Shown here in pieces: positions 1 to 12,431 of a stretch of 64,000 nt of DNA (position 1 is its first letter; each line of letters begins with the position of its first letter). Origin of the DNA: Desmodesmus armatus. Taxonomy: Eukaryota; Chlorophyta; Chlorophyceae; Sphaeropleales; Scenedesmaceae. The translations under genes were made by a program, and so were the position numbers. The notes under the pieces were generated by a model that had not been told where the DNA came from, ran no database searches, and saw nothing but the letters and a program-made list of their open reading frames with translations. Where the stretch lies: contig VIIQ02000008.1 in assembly GCA_007449985.2 (NCBI GenBank), positions 248,001 to 312,000 on the forward strand, given 5' to 3'.

Positions 1-3000
1 AACCTCCATCCCATCCCTGTCCCCATCATCCTCTCCTGCTGCTGCTGGATGGCCGGCCTCGCCCTCCGAGCTCTCCTCCACACCCTCTGCATCATGCTCG
101 CCATCCTCATCTTCACCAAAGGCCTCCCCATCAGCGGCAAGGTAGGGTGCCTCCCCTGTAGCCGCCACCAGCTGCTGCTCCACCAGCAGCAGCTGCAGCC
201 GCAGCTGCCCCAGCACGACGTGCCTCGCCGCAGCGTCCTCATCCCCATGTGCATCTGCTGGGGTGGCGCCTGCCGCCGCCACAGCGCGCGCCCAGGCCGT
301 GTCCCGGCTGTATGCAGCAGCATCTGCAGAGAGGGCCCCTGCGTCGCTGCCGGCCTGCGGCTTGCCTGTCAGCAGCTCAATGGCTGCTGCTGTGGTGGCA
401 GCCTGCCAGGTGTCGGGCACCTCGCCGCCCACCAGGCGCTGCAGGGCCTTGGCGTACTGGGACCAGGTGGTGCTGGGGGGCGGGGGTGCAGCTTTTGCTG
501 CTGCTGCTGGCTGGCAGAGGCTCTCCAGACTGCCCAGGGCTGACTTGACTGCTGCGAGCTGCCAGCCTGAGAAGGGACCTGTTGGGAGGTGGAGTGGTAC
601 AGGCACGCACAAACAGGCCGCCAAGGCATTGGTTTTATACCTTCTTGTAATTATGGTTTACCATAGGAGCAGCTGACACTGCAGGCATGTAGTAGATGCG
701 CCGGAATATGGCATGGCCGGTGACAACCCCGCATGTAGGCACATGCGGCATGGCGTCAAAGTGCCAGCTCTGCGGCAGCTGTTTTGGACAGTCACACGCA
801 CACCTGATGAGTCAACAACATCCCATGCATTGCCCTTGGTGCCAACTTGTGTCTGCTATGCCGCACGCCTGCATAGAAGCCGCTGCTTGCTCACCTGCCT
901 CGTCATCGTCCCCACCCACTGCTGCTGCAGCCGCCGCCGCAGCCGCCGCTGCTGCCGCCTCGTCCTTGGCCTTGGCAGCAGCAGTGCCTGTCTTCCTGAT
1001 CTGCTCGGCTGCTGCTGACCTGGCGTGTCTGGATGGCAGTGCCCTGGGGGCCAATGCCTCTGCCTCCTTCTTCTTCTTGGCTGACGCTGCCTTGCTGCCC
1101 TTACCACCCTCACTGTCGTCAGGGCTGTTGGCAGCAGCCGCTGCTGCTGCCGCAGCCGCCGCCTTGGCGGCAGCTGCCTTAGCCAAGGCTGTTGACAGGC
1201 TGGGAAGCACCTGGGTGGTGGTAGTGTGTGTGTGTGTGTGGGGGGGGGGGAGGGGCAAGGACTCAAACTTGTTAGCCGTCAGCAGGAAGCACTCAAAGGG
1301 CGACCTCCATCCTGTGGCGCCCAGTCACAGGCATGAGAGCAATGCCAAACATGCACATGCCAAGGTGGGGCCATGCAGTGGCATGCATGAGCCACGTGGA
1401 GCCCCCGCCCCCCCCCTCTGCTCATGCGAGGATCTCTCCCCCCCCCCCGCCCCCACACCACACACACCCCTCACCTTGTCCAAGTTGGCCTTGAGCTCCT
1501 TCTCCCTGTTGCCCCGCACCTCACATGCACCCATCAGCGCCTCAACCTGCGCCGGCTGCTCCAGCAGCGCCCACCCCTCAGGACCCTGCTGCAGCAGCAG
1601 ACCCGCGTGGTCCAGAGGCGCCGCCAGCACCGCACCGGGACCACCACCCATCCCTGCTACCCCCTCCGCACCCCCGTCTGCCTCTGCGCCATCGGCAGCC
1701 TTGCTGGCAGAGCCCCCGGGGGTTCTACCCCCGCTGCTTGCAAAGGCGGACGCCATCATGTCTGCGGCCGAGGGCCCAGCGGCAGCGCTGGCTGCGGCTT
1801 CCTGTGCTGCCGCCAGCAGCAGCTGCAGGGTGGCGGCTGCGCCCCCCACCTCCTGCTGCAGCAGCAGGGCATCCTTGTTGCCGCCCAGGCCCCACCAGTA
1901 GCAGCGGTTGAAGCGGTCGCTGCCGAGAGGCTGGCGGCGCACAGCGTAGCGGCCCTCCTGCTGCTCCAAGCGGTCCTGCAACCTGAGTGAGGGGCACACA
2001 ACACCCAGAGAGTTGGCGCCCGCGCGGGGGGGGGGGGGTAGGAAGTCAGTAGGAAGCTGCAAAGAGGATGTGTCACAATCGCCTAGAGGTCACTGCTTGC
2101 ACCGTGCTGTCTGCAGAGTACCCCAACCCCCAAATGAAAGCAAAGCAGGTGGTGTCCAGGCGCTGGTGCACCGCAACCCTGCTGCTCTAGGAGAGGCCTC
2201 TTCAACTGCCAGCTGGGATGCTCAGTAGGTGGCCAGTACATGCTCAGGATGCACATCTTGCAAAGGGACACGCGGCTGCTGTAGTGCCACTCACTCTGCC
2301 ACCTCCTCTTCTGCCCGCTGCCGCTCCTTGGCCAGCCGCTTGTCCTCCTCCAGCTCCTTGCGCTTCGCCTCGGCACGCTCACGCGCACGCTTGGACTGCA
2401 CGACAAAAGGGGGAGCGGGTGGTTGGGTGTGGGTGGCAGGAAGGGGTACTGGTCTAGGTGGCAGGAGGGGTTTCGGTCCAGGTGGGGGAGAGGGGTGTTG
2501 TTAGGGACGCAGTGCTTCACGAGGGTAGCAATGGTTCTGTGACACTCATGGATGGTTGCAAGACCAAACCATACCATCCAACATACTATAGAGAGTGCCA
2601 CCCGGCCGAAGCACCCACCTGCTCTGAGTGCCACTTGGTCTTGGCCTTGTCGAGGCGCTTGCGCTCCTCCTGCTGCTTGCGCCTGAACTCACTCATCGCC
2701 TTCTTGTCACCAGCGGGACCACTGGAGCAGGGGGAGGGGACACCACACAAGGGCAAACCGCAGTGAGCGGGTGAGCGACTGTGCCTAGGGACGATCACTA
2801 GGGTCCCAGTGCAGGAGAGAGGTGGTCAATGAGTGACGTGAGGACCTTACGCTGCACAAGCCAGGGGTTGCATGGCTGTCGCCAGCTTTTAAATCACATG
2901 CGATATGTCCCTGCCCCACCATCATCATGGGAATCAAATACACAGGCATAGAGATGTAACGGCACATGGCCAGACCCCCACCTGTACTCCTGCAGGTCTG

Positions 3001-6000
3001 CTGTCAGCTCCCAGCTGGGCTCCACCTCCTCCAGGTCTGCCAGCTCAGCCTCAACCTCAGCAATGGTGGCCTTGTCAGTGATGCCTGAACAAACGGGCGC
3101 CAAATCAAACCAAATCAAAGTTACACCTGTAGCTATGAAGCTCAAGAGCTCACGCCGCCAAGGGGTGTGTACATGTTGGTTTGCCTTTTTTGGGGGTGGG
3201 GTGGGGTGAGGTGGGGGGATGGGGGAGGGGGCACGTACACATGCGCATTGGCCGGTGATGCCTGCAGTGACCATGGGGGCAAGGGGCCTTGAATACTGAA
3301 GGACGACATGCACCGTGTGATGTGCAGTATATCTACATACCTGCGCGCTCCATGATCTCCTTGCGCTTGGCCTTGAGCAGCGCCTCCTCCTTGTCCTTTG
3401 CAGACGCCTTGCCCTTCTTGGAGCCGCCGGCAGCACCAGCACCACCAGCCGCGTCGCCCTCAGCTGCCGCATCACCGTTGGCAGCAGCCTCAGGCCCTGC
3501 TGCTGCCTCAGAAGCAGCTGCCTCAGCCCCTGCTGCTGCTGCTGAAGGCAGCTGGCCCTGCTCCCTGAGCTGACGCTCTGCTGCAGCCTGCAGTGGCACA
3601 CAGCAGCACGAGCAGTGAGGCCAAAGCAGCAGACATGTGAATGCATGCACATGGTGATAGAAAGTCACCAGTTTTCCTTGTGCTCGGCTGCGGCCACTCA
3701 GTATCAACCCTGAACCCTCCAAACCCACGCTTGTCCATGAGTGCAGAAGTTGGGTTGGGTTTGAGTTCTCTGGGACCCAACCGCTGTCCAGCCCATATCC
3801 TTGCCCCTTGAGCTTGGCCTTCTGCGCTCTGCTCTGCTGAACATAGCCCAACTACCCACCCACCCACAACCCCTCGCCACAGACCGCGGCCCCAAAACAG
3901 TTCCAGTGCTGGTGCAAACTGCATTTCGGCTGGGTCGACAGCAACACACCCATCCACTCACATGCAAAACCCAGATGCACACACCCAATGACCGTAACAA
4001 ACGCCATTGCTGCTGCTAGCCGCTCAGCCTGCCGATCATGATATGTTGTCATACACACATGACTCATAACAAAACTCATAAACATAAGATAACTCATAAC
4101 ATAACTCATGTGTTGAACACATGCCCCCCTCCCCCCCTCCTCAACCCCTGCTCCCGGTCTCACCGTCGCGAGTGCCAGTGCTGCTGCACGCCGCCTCTTC
4201 TTGAGCTCCTTCTCCTCATCCAGCACCTCGCGCAGCCTCTTGCGCGCATCAGTCAGCTGCTCACGCAGCCCAGCAGCAGCCTCCTGCGCCTCCTCCAGCC
4301 TGAAGGTGAGTATACACAGGGGTGTTGCTCAGAAAGTCAAGCACTTGCGGGTGGGTGAGTGGGCACGGCTGTGTTGACAAGGCACGAATCTCAACCTAAA
4401 GGTGCTACTGCATGTGTGTAGGTGGGGAAGGGGAAGTCAGGGCAGGATTGAGAGCATCAGCCAGCTGCTCACGCAGCCGGGCAGCAGCCTCCTGCGCCTC
4501 CTCCAGCCTAGGAGGGGGTGGGTGGGAGTGGATGGCAGGGATGCGTGCGGCAAAGGGTTTGATGGTGGCAGTCGTTGTGGGAAAGGATCAGAACATGCGA
4601 GTAACGGACTGCCTGATCGTATGTGTGCACGTAAGGCTGTGGGTGGGATTTACTGGTGAGCTGGTAACTAGACAGATAACAAGGACAACTCGTAGGCCTT
4701 CTGTAACACTGCTGACTTGATATGGCTGAAAAGGGGGCGGGCGGGCCTTCGAGAGGCTGACAGACAGCATGCCGCTGATGTGTGTGTGCGTGTGAGTGAT
4801 GGACGGGGAAGGTGGAGGCTCGCCCACCTGTGTGCCAGCAGGTCCCTGATGAGGCTGGTGTCCATTACGTCATCCAGCAGCTGAGTCAGCAGGGCCAGGT
4901 GCTGCTGAGGGCTCAGCAGGCTGGCGTCGTGCTTGTGCAGGAACTGAGCAGCCGCAAGGGCTGCATGCAAGCAGGCAGCATGTCAGGAAAGTGTTGTGTT
5001 AGTGCACGTGAGCAGGAAAGCCCTCGAACCCAACGACTGCAAAAAGTTGCAGGCGGCCTCTCCACAACATGTAGTGCTCAAAGCGGCCCTGACGGTGAAC
5101 AAACATGCACCAAGTATTGGGCGGCACACTTCACCAACAGGAGCTAGCACTACGAGCTCACCTTGTGGGGCTGCCAGCTTCTCCTGTGCCTGGAGCATGA
5201 TCCAGCGGCGCAGCACCTCTGGCCAAGAGCCTGCAGCAGTGGCAGCATCGCCAGACACACCACAGCAGTGTGACACTGACAGTGTTGTGACGTATGAGCG
5301 CTACTGACACACAGGTGCCGGCACCCACTTGTGGAGCTGTACACACGAGTGACTTGGTCAAAGTCTCAAAGTAAAAGTTGATGTTGGCAGCTCGCAAACA
5401 TCAACTGTGACTTTGAAAGTTTGACCAAGTCAACAAGGCATACAGCAACCGCTAACCCACATAGTCAGACAAAGCCCTGAATAACTGAAACGACAGGATA
5501 TCGCTTGGCACCCCAATCCGGCAAGGCGTCGCAAGTCATGGCCCTTAGGCCCCAGCAAGTGCTCAATGCAACATTGCAAGCATGGGCTGTACGGTTCCAC
5601 AGCAGGGCTGGCCATCCTTGTTGCTGAGGATTGCTGACAAAACGTGTCTTACATCGGCTGGAGGTGTCCTGGGAGACAGTGCCGGCAACATTGGCATCCA
5701 GGATAGCTCCAGCTAGCGTGTGGCAGATTTCACAGCAACCCCCATAGCTGTGGTTGGCTGATCCTGCTTTGCAATACTGAGTGATGCTGGTGACTGGCGA
5801 TGCAAGATGCATGTTGGAGCGCGTACCTGCAGAGCCCTCCACAACATCCTGCCAGCGGGTGAACACCCGAGCAACACTCTCAGCCTCGGTGACGTCACGC
5901 AGCAGCACCTGCGAAGACAACATGGTGTGCAAGACAGAAGAGTTAAAAATTGTCACACTGCTGCTATGCCAAAAGGTCGTGCTGCAAGTTCATGTGCACA

Positions 6001-9000
6001 GCCACATAGAGCAATGCGCCAGGCAAGGGAAACTGCGGATAGTGTGTGCGCTAACACGCTGGGACACAGCAGCGATGCCGATCCTCTCACCCCACTGAGT
6101 GGCCTCACAAATGGGACATGATTGGGACCAGACTCCCAGCTGTCATGTCACGACCCACTCTCAGCTGCACCCTACAGCCTGTTGGTCACAGCCTCAGGGA
6201 TGACGCATGAACATCTCCATCCCTAAAGCCTAGAGCACCCCACCTATCTGGGCGGATCATGGGGCGTTTTGGAGGGGGGGGGGGGCGGAGACAGGATAAG
6301 GAACACCTTTGTCGGACAATCAAAGGCATTGCGGAGCAAGCTACTGTTGCATGCTCAACGTCACTGCCCGTCACCCTTCCCGCCAACCACTCCTGTGGCC
6401 CCCCCTCACCTTGAGCAGGCCCTGGTAGGTGCAGGCCAGCCATGCCAGCGCCTCCCGCACCGCCTTGGCCTCCTGCCCATCTCCCAGGGCTCCACCAACA
6501 GCAGCGCCAGCCGCCACCGCATCCAGCATGACCTGCACAACGTGTGAGACACCGAGGAATCAGAAGAGCATGCTGAAAGGCCTGTTGATACACCCCACCC
6601 CTCTCAAGCAACAGCTGGGGCGCGCTGCAGGCCTGAGCGCTTGTGCATGAGCGCTCGGACCCTGCAAAGCCTACCACGCAAGTGGTGTGGGACACACTCA
6701 AAGAAACTGCTGTAAACACATGCTGCTTGAACTGTTAAACCCCCACAAGGCGACCCTTGATGTCTGCATACACGGCCCCAACGCAGATACCCGAAGACTC
6801 TTCGGCCAACGCAGACACCCGAAGACTCTTCGGCTTTGCTGAAGCAGTGCTTTGACCCAATATTATACAGATGTATAACATTATTGTACAGCCTACCTGC
6901 AGCTCCGCACTGCTGACACCCTTCAGGCCCAGCTGCTTGGCAAAGCTGCTCAGCGTGTCAGCCACGTACAGCAGCTGGCCCATGTGCTGCGACTCCGCAT
7001 CATCCAGCTGCTGTGCTGGCGCCGACCCCAGGCAAGCCTCCAGGGGATCCGCATTCTCTGCTGCTGGCAGAGCAGTATGGCGCGGCGTGCCGGGGGCTGT
7101 GATGCCATCCTCGCCGCCCTCTGCCTGTGCTGGGGGCTGGTCCTTGTGTGCTGCGAGGGCTGCTGCTGCGGCTGCGGTGAGCTCCTCTGACAGCAGCTCG
7201 AGGTCGTCGATGGGGTAGCGCTTGGCAGCCAAGGCCTCCTGCCTGCGCTTCTCACGCAGCTCCTTCTCAGCCTGCAGTTGACAGTTGACATGATCAAACC
7301 ATGCAACCGCATCATCGTGTTGAGGTTGACGTCAGTGGCCAAACAGACCAACCCTCCTGTTTGCTAGCTGGTCACATAGCTCCTTGTCAGACTGGCAGAG
7401 ACAGGCACTCATGAAACAGTGGACATGAGTGCCTGTCTCCGCGTTCCCCTATGTCAGTCTCCCAGCAGGTGCCTCAGCTGAAACAAGCCAGGCACAGCAC
7501 CACCCACCTGCTTCTGCTTCTCCTTGTCTGCCTTGCTCTTCTCCTTGAGGTCCTTCAGCATCTCACGCTGCTTCTCCCGCTCAACAGCACGCTGGGCATC
7601 AGCCTCCGCCTTGAGAGCCCTGCGGGACACAACATACGGTATGTGGGGTGCTGTAGAACTTGCTAGGACCGCATGCGTGTACTATCATGTATCTTTACTT
7701 TTCAACACAACCCATGACAGTCTTTGTTCGGTTGTTTATGTATCACGCACTCACACTACTGGCCATGCAGTGCACGTTCACAGCCCACGACCACTGGCCC
7801 AGGTTGGCATGGCCTCCTCCCCCGAGACCGTGAACGGCACATCCCTACAGCAATGGGTTGAACACAACCCCCATCTTGATCCTGCGAAAAGATTGATTGG
7901 CCCCACCTGCCCAGCTTGGCGTTGGCCTCCTCCGCCTCCCTCTTGGCTCGGTCCACTGCACCCTGCAGGGCCTCTGTGCTGGAGCGCGCCGTCTTGGCGG
8001 CCGCAAGCCGCAGCTGCTGCAGGTAGGCAGCCCTGAGCGCACACAACACAGCAGCCGCTTCGCTGTCAATGCCTGCAACGAACCACTGTGGACATGACCA
8101 TGTGAAGCCTGCCTGTGCTGCTTCACAGGAACACATGCCTACATTTTTTGGAAGTGTCCAACGGGGGCGCAACCCCCAGCACCTCTACATGCTGGCTGTT
8201 GCTGGCCGATGCAGCATACGCTAGCGCACTTCAGCTCATGCTGCCGCAACTGCAGCCAAGCAGCTAGCTGTCACGGCTAGGCTTAGCCACGCACCTCTCC
8301 TGTGCCAGGCGCTTCTCCTCTGCTGCCTTCTCCTGCCTCCAGGCCAGCTTGGCCTTGCGGTCCTCAGGGCCTGCAGGCGTTGCACGCCAGCATTTTGTAG
8401 TTCAATTTTCACATCAGTCCCAGCCGGTGGGATTTAGTCGAAGCAGACCGGCCAGGGCAGCACGAACATTCTTCTGCCATACTGCTCTCAATTGCATCCA
8501 GGCACAGCAGACTCAGCATCATGGCTGCCATCACCACAACACGGCAGCGCATCGTAGCCACCCACACAGCAGGATGAATCGCCCCTGGGGCTGTCATGCA
8601 CCGCATTGGCCACATGCTCAAGGGTGCGCTGCCCACAGCACAGCACAGCAAAGCGCAGCACAGCACAGCAGCGCTTGCAGGGTGCAGTCATTCGCAAAAA
8701 AAGGCAGCGGCGGGGTGCGAGTGGGGAGAATCGTGGAGGGGGGATGAAGCAGGATGACGTGAGTAGGGGAGGGGTGCAAGAAGGTTCACCTGTGTACTCC
8801 TTCAGCCTGTCTGGCAAAGCAAACTTGGCATCCAACTCCTCCTTGGACGGGCTGGCTGGCGGTGCGCCGCTGCCAGCAGCAACACCGTTGGCCAGCTGGC
8901 CATTGCTGCTGCCTGCAGACTGTGCTGGCGTGTTGGTCTTGCCCTTGCTCTGCAAAAGAGCAGCAGTGCACATTTGTTGTTCAACAACAGTGGGTGCAAT

Positions 9001-12000
9001 TCCGAATGTGTGTTGGTATCTAGGGGCCCCGACAACCCATTGTGAGTGCCACGTTGCCAGACGGTCGCGATCCCAACTGTGAGGACCGTCTGCTTACAGT
9101 GCTACCTAGTGCTGAGAAGTACAGGGACACAATACCCTCCCCCACTTCTAGGCCACCATCACCCGCTGCACATGTTACCTGTGCTGCTGCCTCTTTTGCC
9201 TCTGCCAGTCGCTTCTGGCAGGCATCCAGCGCCGCAGCTGCTGCCTCTGCCACCGCCTTGCTGGCTGCCGCTGCCTTCTGCGCCTGAAGCAGCAGGTTCT
9301 CTGCCCGCACAATACCTGACTGCTGCTCCCCTGCGGCACCCTGTGTCAGCACAGCATGCAGGCAGACATGCAGCACATCACCGGGTGCTTCCGGGTGCTT
9401 ACAGGCACCCATTAGCTGCTGCTGGGCTGCATAATCTTGTGCAAAAGGACACTGGTACCCAGCACCTACGTCCGTGAACAGCGAACATGTGATACTGGAC
9501 GCATATGTATGCAGCCTGTGAGCGATCAACCGGCTGTTGGCAGACACCAACACCAGTCAAGAAGAAGACGATGTGCTATTGCTGTACGCTATGCAGGACA
9601 GCCCGACGATGCCTGTACAAGAGCACGGGATACAGCAGGTCCTCACCTCAGCAGCCTCTCTTCCACCAGATGCAGGAGCATCCTGCAGGGCAGCAGCAGG
9701 CCAGCGCAGCTCTCAGCATGTGTATGCGCGTCAGGCCGGCCCAATGCTGCTACATTCCTGAGTGTTGAGAAGCCACCACCGCTGCATGCCGCGATACCAT
9801 GACCTCAGACCAAAGCTTGAGTATGCTCAGGGAGTTGTAAGATCTGTACTCATGTTGCCTACGACACCACCAGAAGCATCCCTGGAAGGCTAGGCTGGAT
9901 GCGGCTGCACTGACAACGAACAAGCAATCCAGCACACTGCCAGAACTAGGCTAGCACACCATCTGGATGATGTATGGTAAAGCCACTAGTTACCTTGGCT
10001 CCTCCAGAGGCGCCAGCAGCACCCTGGTCCACCTGGGGAGGCAGCTGGGAGGCCCAGCAGCGCAGTGTGTACACACCCTTCCTCACGCGGATAAAGGTGT
10101 TCTCTGTTGACAGCACCTGCAAAACAAAACAACAGCACACATGGCAATGCACAACACTTGGAGCCAGAGCATACTGTGTGCTCTGCGCACCTGGATCAAA
10201 GTAAGAGGTTGCACACCATGACAGCAGCTGCCATGTGACAGAAAAAGGTGCAGGCAAGGAAGCCTGCTTGCCTTCAGACTGCGCTTCAGCGAGGAACTGG
10301 GCAATCTTCATCTGTTTCCAACAGAAGAAGATCCTTGCTGATGCGCAGTCCGAGGGCAAGCAGGCTTGCTGGTGCTGGTCCTGCTGGCCATCATCGGCAT
10401 GAACGAGAGGGTGCAGCTGAAGGACCTGTCTACAGCGGTGGCAAAGCCTGCAGCCCAGGTCGGGGCAAGGTGGCACTCTCCACCCCAATACAGCATTGAT
10501 TGCAGTACAAGTCCTGCTCTTGCTCGCAGTTACGCCAACAGCAGGCAGGTATGTGCTAACCAGCCACACGCGCTGGCAACAATGGAACCCAGCGGGCCAA
10601 CGATGTGCTGTGGGCTGCCATTGCAGCAGCACCATGCACGCCCAACCAGTGCAAGCGCTGTCTTGGTCAAAGCTTACAGAGTAGAGGAGTTTCTTGCTCT
10701 TGTCAGGCCAGTCGATGCGGGTGCCATCAGTGGTGGTGATGCGGACAATCTCGTCTGCTGACACAGGCGCCTCCACACCGCGCTGCTTGATGACACCAAA
10801 CGCCAAGGCCTTCATCGTGCCAGGTTTGAGGCGCGCCTCCTCCTCCTGCACATACAAACACAACGCAATGGCCCCACACCAGCTGTTTGTTATGAATCCA
10901 CAATGCTTCAGATGGTGGCAGTCACATAGTGCCGGCATGCATACATGGGACCGCCTCCTCCTGCCAATGGCTCTGAGATCCCCATGCGGCCCAGCTGCTG
11001 TGCTAGCTGTTATCCTGCAGGACGCTCCTGCATGACAAAGAGACAAGAGGGCTGCAGAGCCGGGGCCCATCACGCACAGAACATGCGGTGTTGTCGTCTG
11101 TAGCCACCCTGGCGTTCACACTTGCCGCAGCTCTCAAACAAGCCATTCATGTGTGGCACTGCACACTGCAGGTCACCACAGTCAAGCCGCACAGCAACTG
11201 CTCTGGGAACATGCTGTGCCCTGCTGTGTTTGACCCCTGCCTCAGATGAACACAAGCGCATGGTGACTGGCAGAGTGCGCAGGGGTTGCTGCCCTGAGGC
11301 CGTCTAGGCAACACACCTCCAGGGTGAGCACTGGGCCGCCGCTGCTTGCGCCCAGCTTGTTCCTGCTTGGCGACTTCATGGGGGTGTTCTCCCTGCCCAT
11401 GCTGCTGCTCTGGGAGCCCTCGCGCGCTGGGCCTGCGGAAGCAGCACCAGAGAACGTCACGACCAGCACCCACCGGGCTGATGATGTCCCGGCCATGCTA
11501 TTGCCAGCACACATGCCTTCACACATGATGCTTGTGTCAGCGCCCAGTTTGTGCCCAACAAGATTGCCGGAGCACACCATGCAGCAGGTTGCTTGCCGCT
11601 GCTGTGCGCTGCTACCTGCCAAGCCTGCCAGGGTCGGACTGCCAGCCTGTGCGGGGCTGATGATCGTACTCACTTGCAGGTCCACTTGCAGACACCAGGT
11701 TGCTGGGCAGCTCCTCAGCTAGGCCGTACTTGCGCACCCAGGGATCCTTGCATACCCACACCCCTGGCTTCTGCTTGTCCGCAACCTGCACAGTGTGAAA
11801 TGGTCGTGTCAGCTTCTGGAAAGCTGCGCAATTCTATTTTCACTGCTCAATCAAGTACACAGGGTACCTACATAGACCAGAAAGTGCGTCAGCAGCCGCT
11901 TGGTGACGTTGGCTGCCTGCGCGCCAGCTGCACCATCCAACTGCTGTTGGTCTGCAGCTGGCTTCTGGTCCTCCTCCCCTGCCTTGGAGGCCTTGATGAC

Positions 12001-12431
12001 CTCAGAGAGCTTGCTCACGAGGTCGTCCTTTCTGAGAACACTGTGATGAATCAACCGCACTGCCTCTGCCTCCATATGCTTGGGGAACTGCGAATTGGGG
12101 AGCGCGCCACATATGTCAGCACTGATCAGCAGGCTCAGCACGCTGTGGCAGCATCCAACCTGCGCGGCCATCCCACCTGAGCCCTCAGCTGCTCCTCTGC
12201 CTGCTTTTCCAGGGCAAGGGCCTGCTGGTACGTGAGCTTGGAACGACCATAGTATCGATCAGACCACACCGGTTGCGAGTACGCATGCTGCTTCTCAAGC
12301 AGTTCTCCATATGATTTCAGGGCCTCCCCACTCGCACGTACGACAAATACTTCATCGTTTGGCTTCAAGCTTGCAAGATTGAGAGCTCCTGCTGGTTGCT
12401 CCTGCCTACTTGGTGAGGTGAGCACAGGCAT
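1..12431 (-). CDS. ACF1/BAZ1-like chromatin-remodelling subunit (WAC, HARE-HTH, DDT, WHIM), 3' partial
   Basis: Likely the large non-catalytic subunit of an ISWI-type nucleosome remodeller, acting in the nucleus. I joined about 25 exons: 12431-12177, 12087-11872, 11785-11674, 11432-11317, 10845-10678, 10311-~10250, 10116-9994, 9340-9179, 8949-8790, 8370-8295, 8032-7907, 7619-7508, 7271-6897, 6532-6410, 5908-5827, 5230-5162, 4960-4828, 4299-4164, 3587-3341, 3084-2982, 2721-2619, 2395-2303, 1975-1475, 1210-895, 566-1 (about 1510 residues). Start MPVLTSPS is chosen because WAC proteins begin MPLL. Domains in order: WAC (about 1-150, with KSYGELLEKQ, VWSDRYYGRSKLTYQQAL, DPWVRKYGL); HARE-HTH-like (about 240-345, FIRVRKGVYTLRCW); charged coiled coil; DDT (about 578-780, RYPIDDLELL, SWPEVLRRW); a Lys/Glu-rich coiled coil; WHIM (about 1051 on, RQPLGSDRFNRCYWWG); acidic tail. 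The donor of exon 6 is not resolved. Any PHD or bromodomain would lie beyond base 1. Confidence 0.85.
4454..4509 (-). pseudogene. Relic partial copy of a remodeller exon inside the preceding intron
   Basis: This 56-base block matches 4246-4301 (the 5' end of exon 4299-4164) with 3 differences, including the acceptor-side AG. It would encode LEEAQEAAARLREQLADA in frame with the previous exon but has no usable donor soon after, so it looks like a dead exon copy 208 bp upstream of the functional one. Skipping it leaves the gene model in frame. Confidence 0.75.
5351..5431. repeat. 35-bp imperfect inverted repeat (hairpin) in an intron
   Basis: Left arm 5351-5385 and right arm 5397-5431 are reverse complements at 31 of 35 positions with an 11-base loop. 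It lies in the intron between exons 5908-5827 and 5230-5162 of the remodeller gene. Arms begin GACTTGGTCAAA and end TTTGACCAAGTC. It could be a small MITE or a short-RNA precursor; no open frame crosses it usefully. Confidence 0.85.
7398..7439. repeat. Perfect 16-bp inverted repeat with 10-nt loop in an intron
   Basis: GAGACAGGCACTCATG at 7398-7413 is exactly reverse-complemented at 7424-7439, with loop 7414-7423. It sits in the intron between exons 7619-7508 and 7271-6897 of the remodeller gene. Seen directly; function unknown. Confidence 0.9.

Noticed and set aside
812..1258. Long plus-strand Ala/Leu/Cys-rich open frames opposite exons 24-25
   Set aside because: They are antisense shadows of the Ala-rich coding exons on the minus strand.
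7357..7391. Possible further exon relic (SDKELCDQL-like) resembling the start of exon 7271-6897
   Set aside because: Similarity covers only about 20 scattered bases and does not stand out from chance.
10240..10311. GC-AG donor (GAAG|GCAAGC) for remodeller exon 6
   Set aside because: It would put the following exon out of frame, so the boundary is left open.
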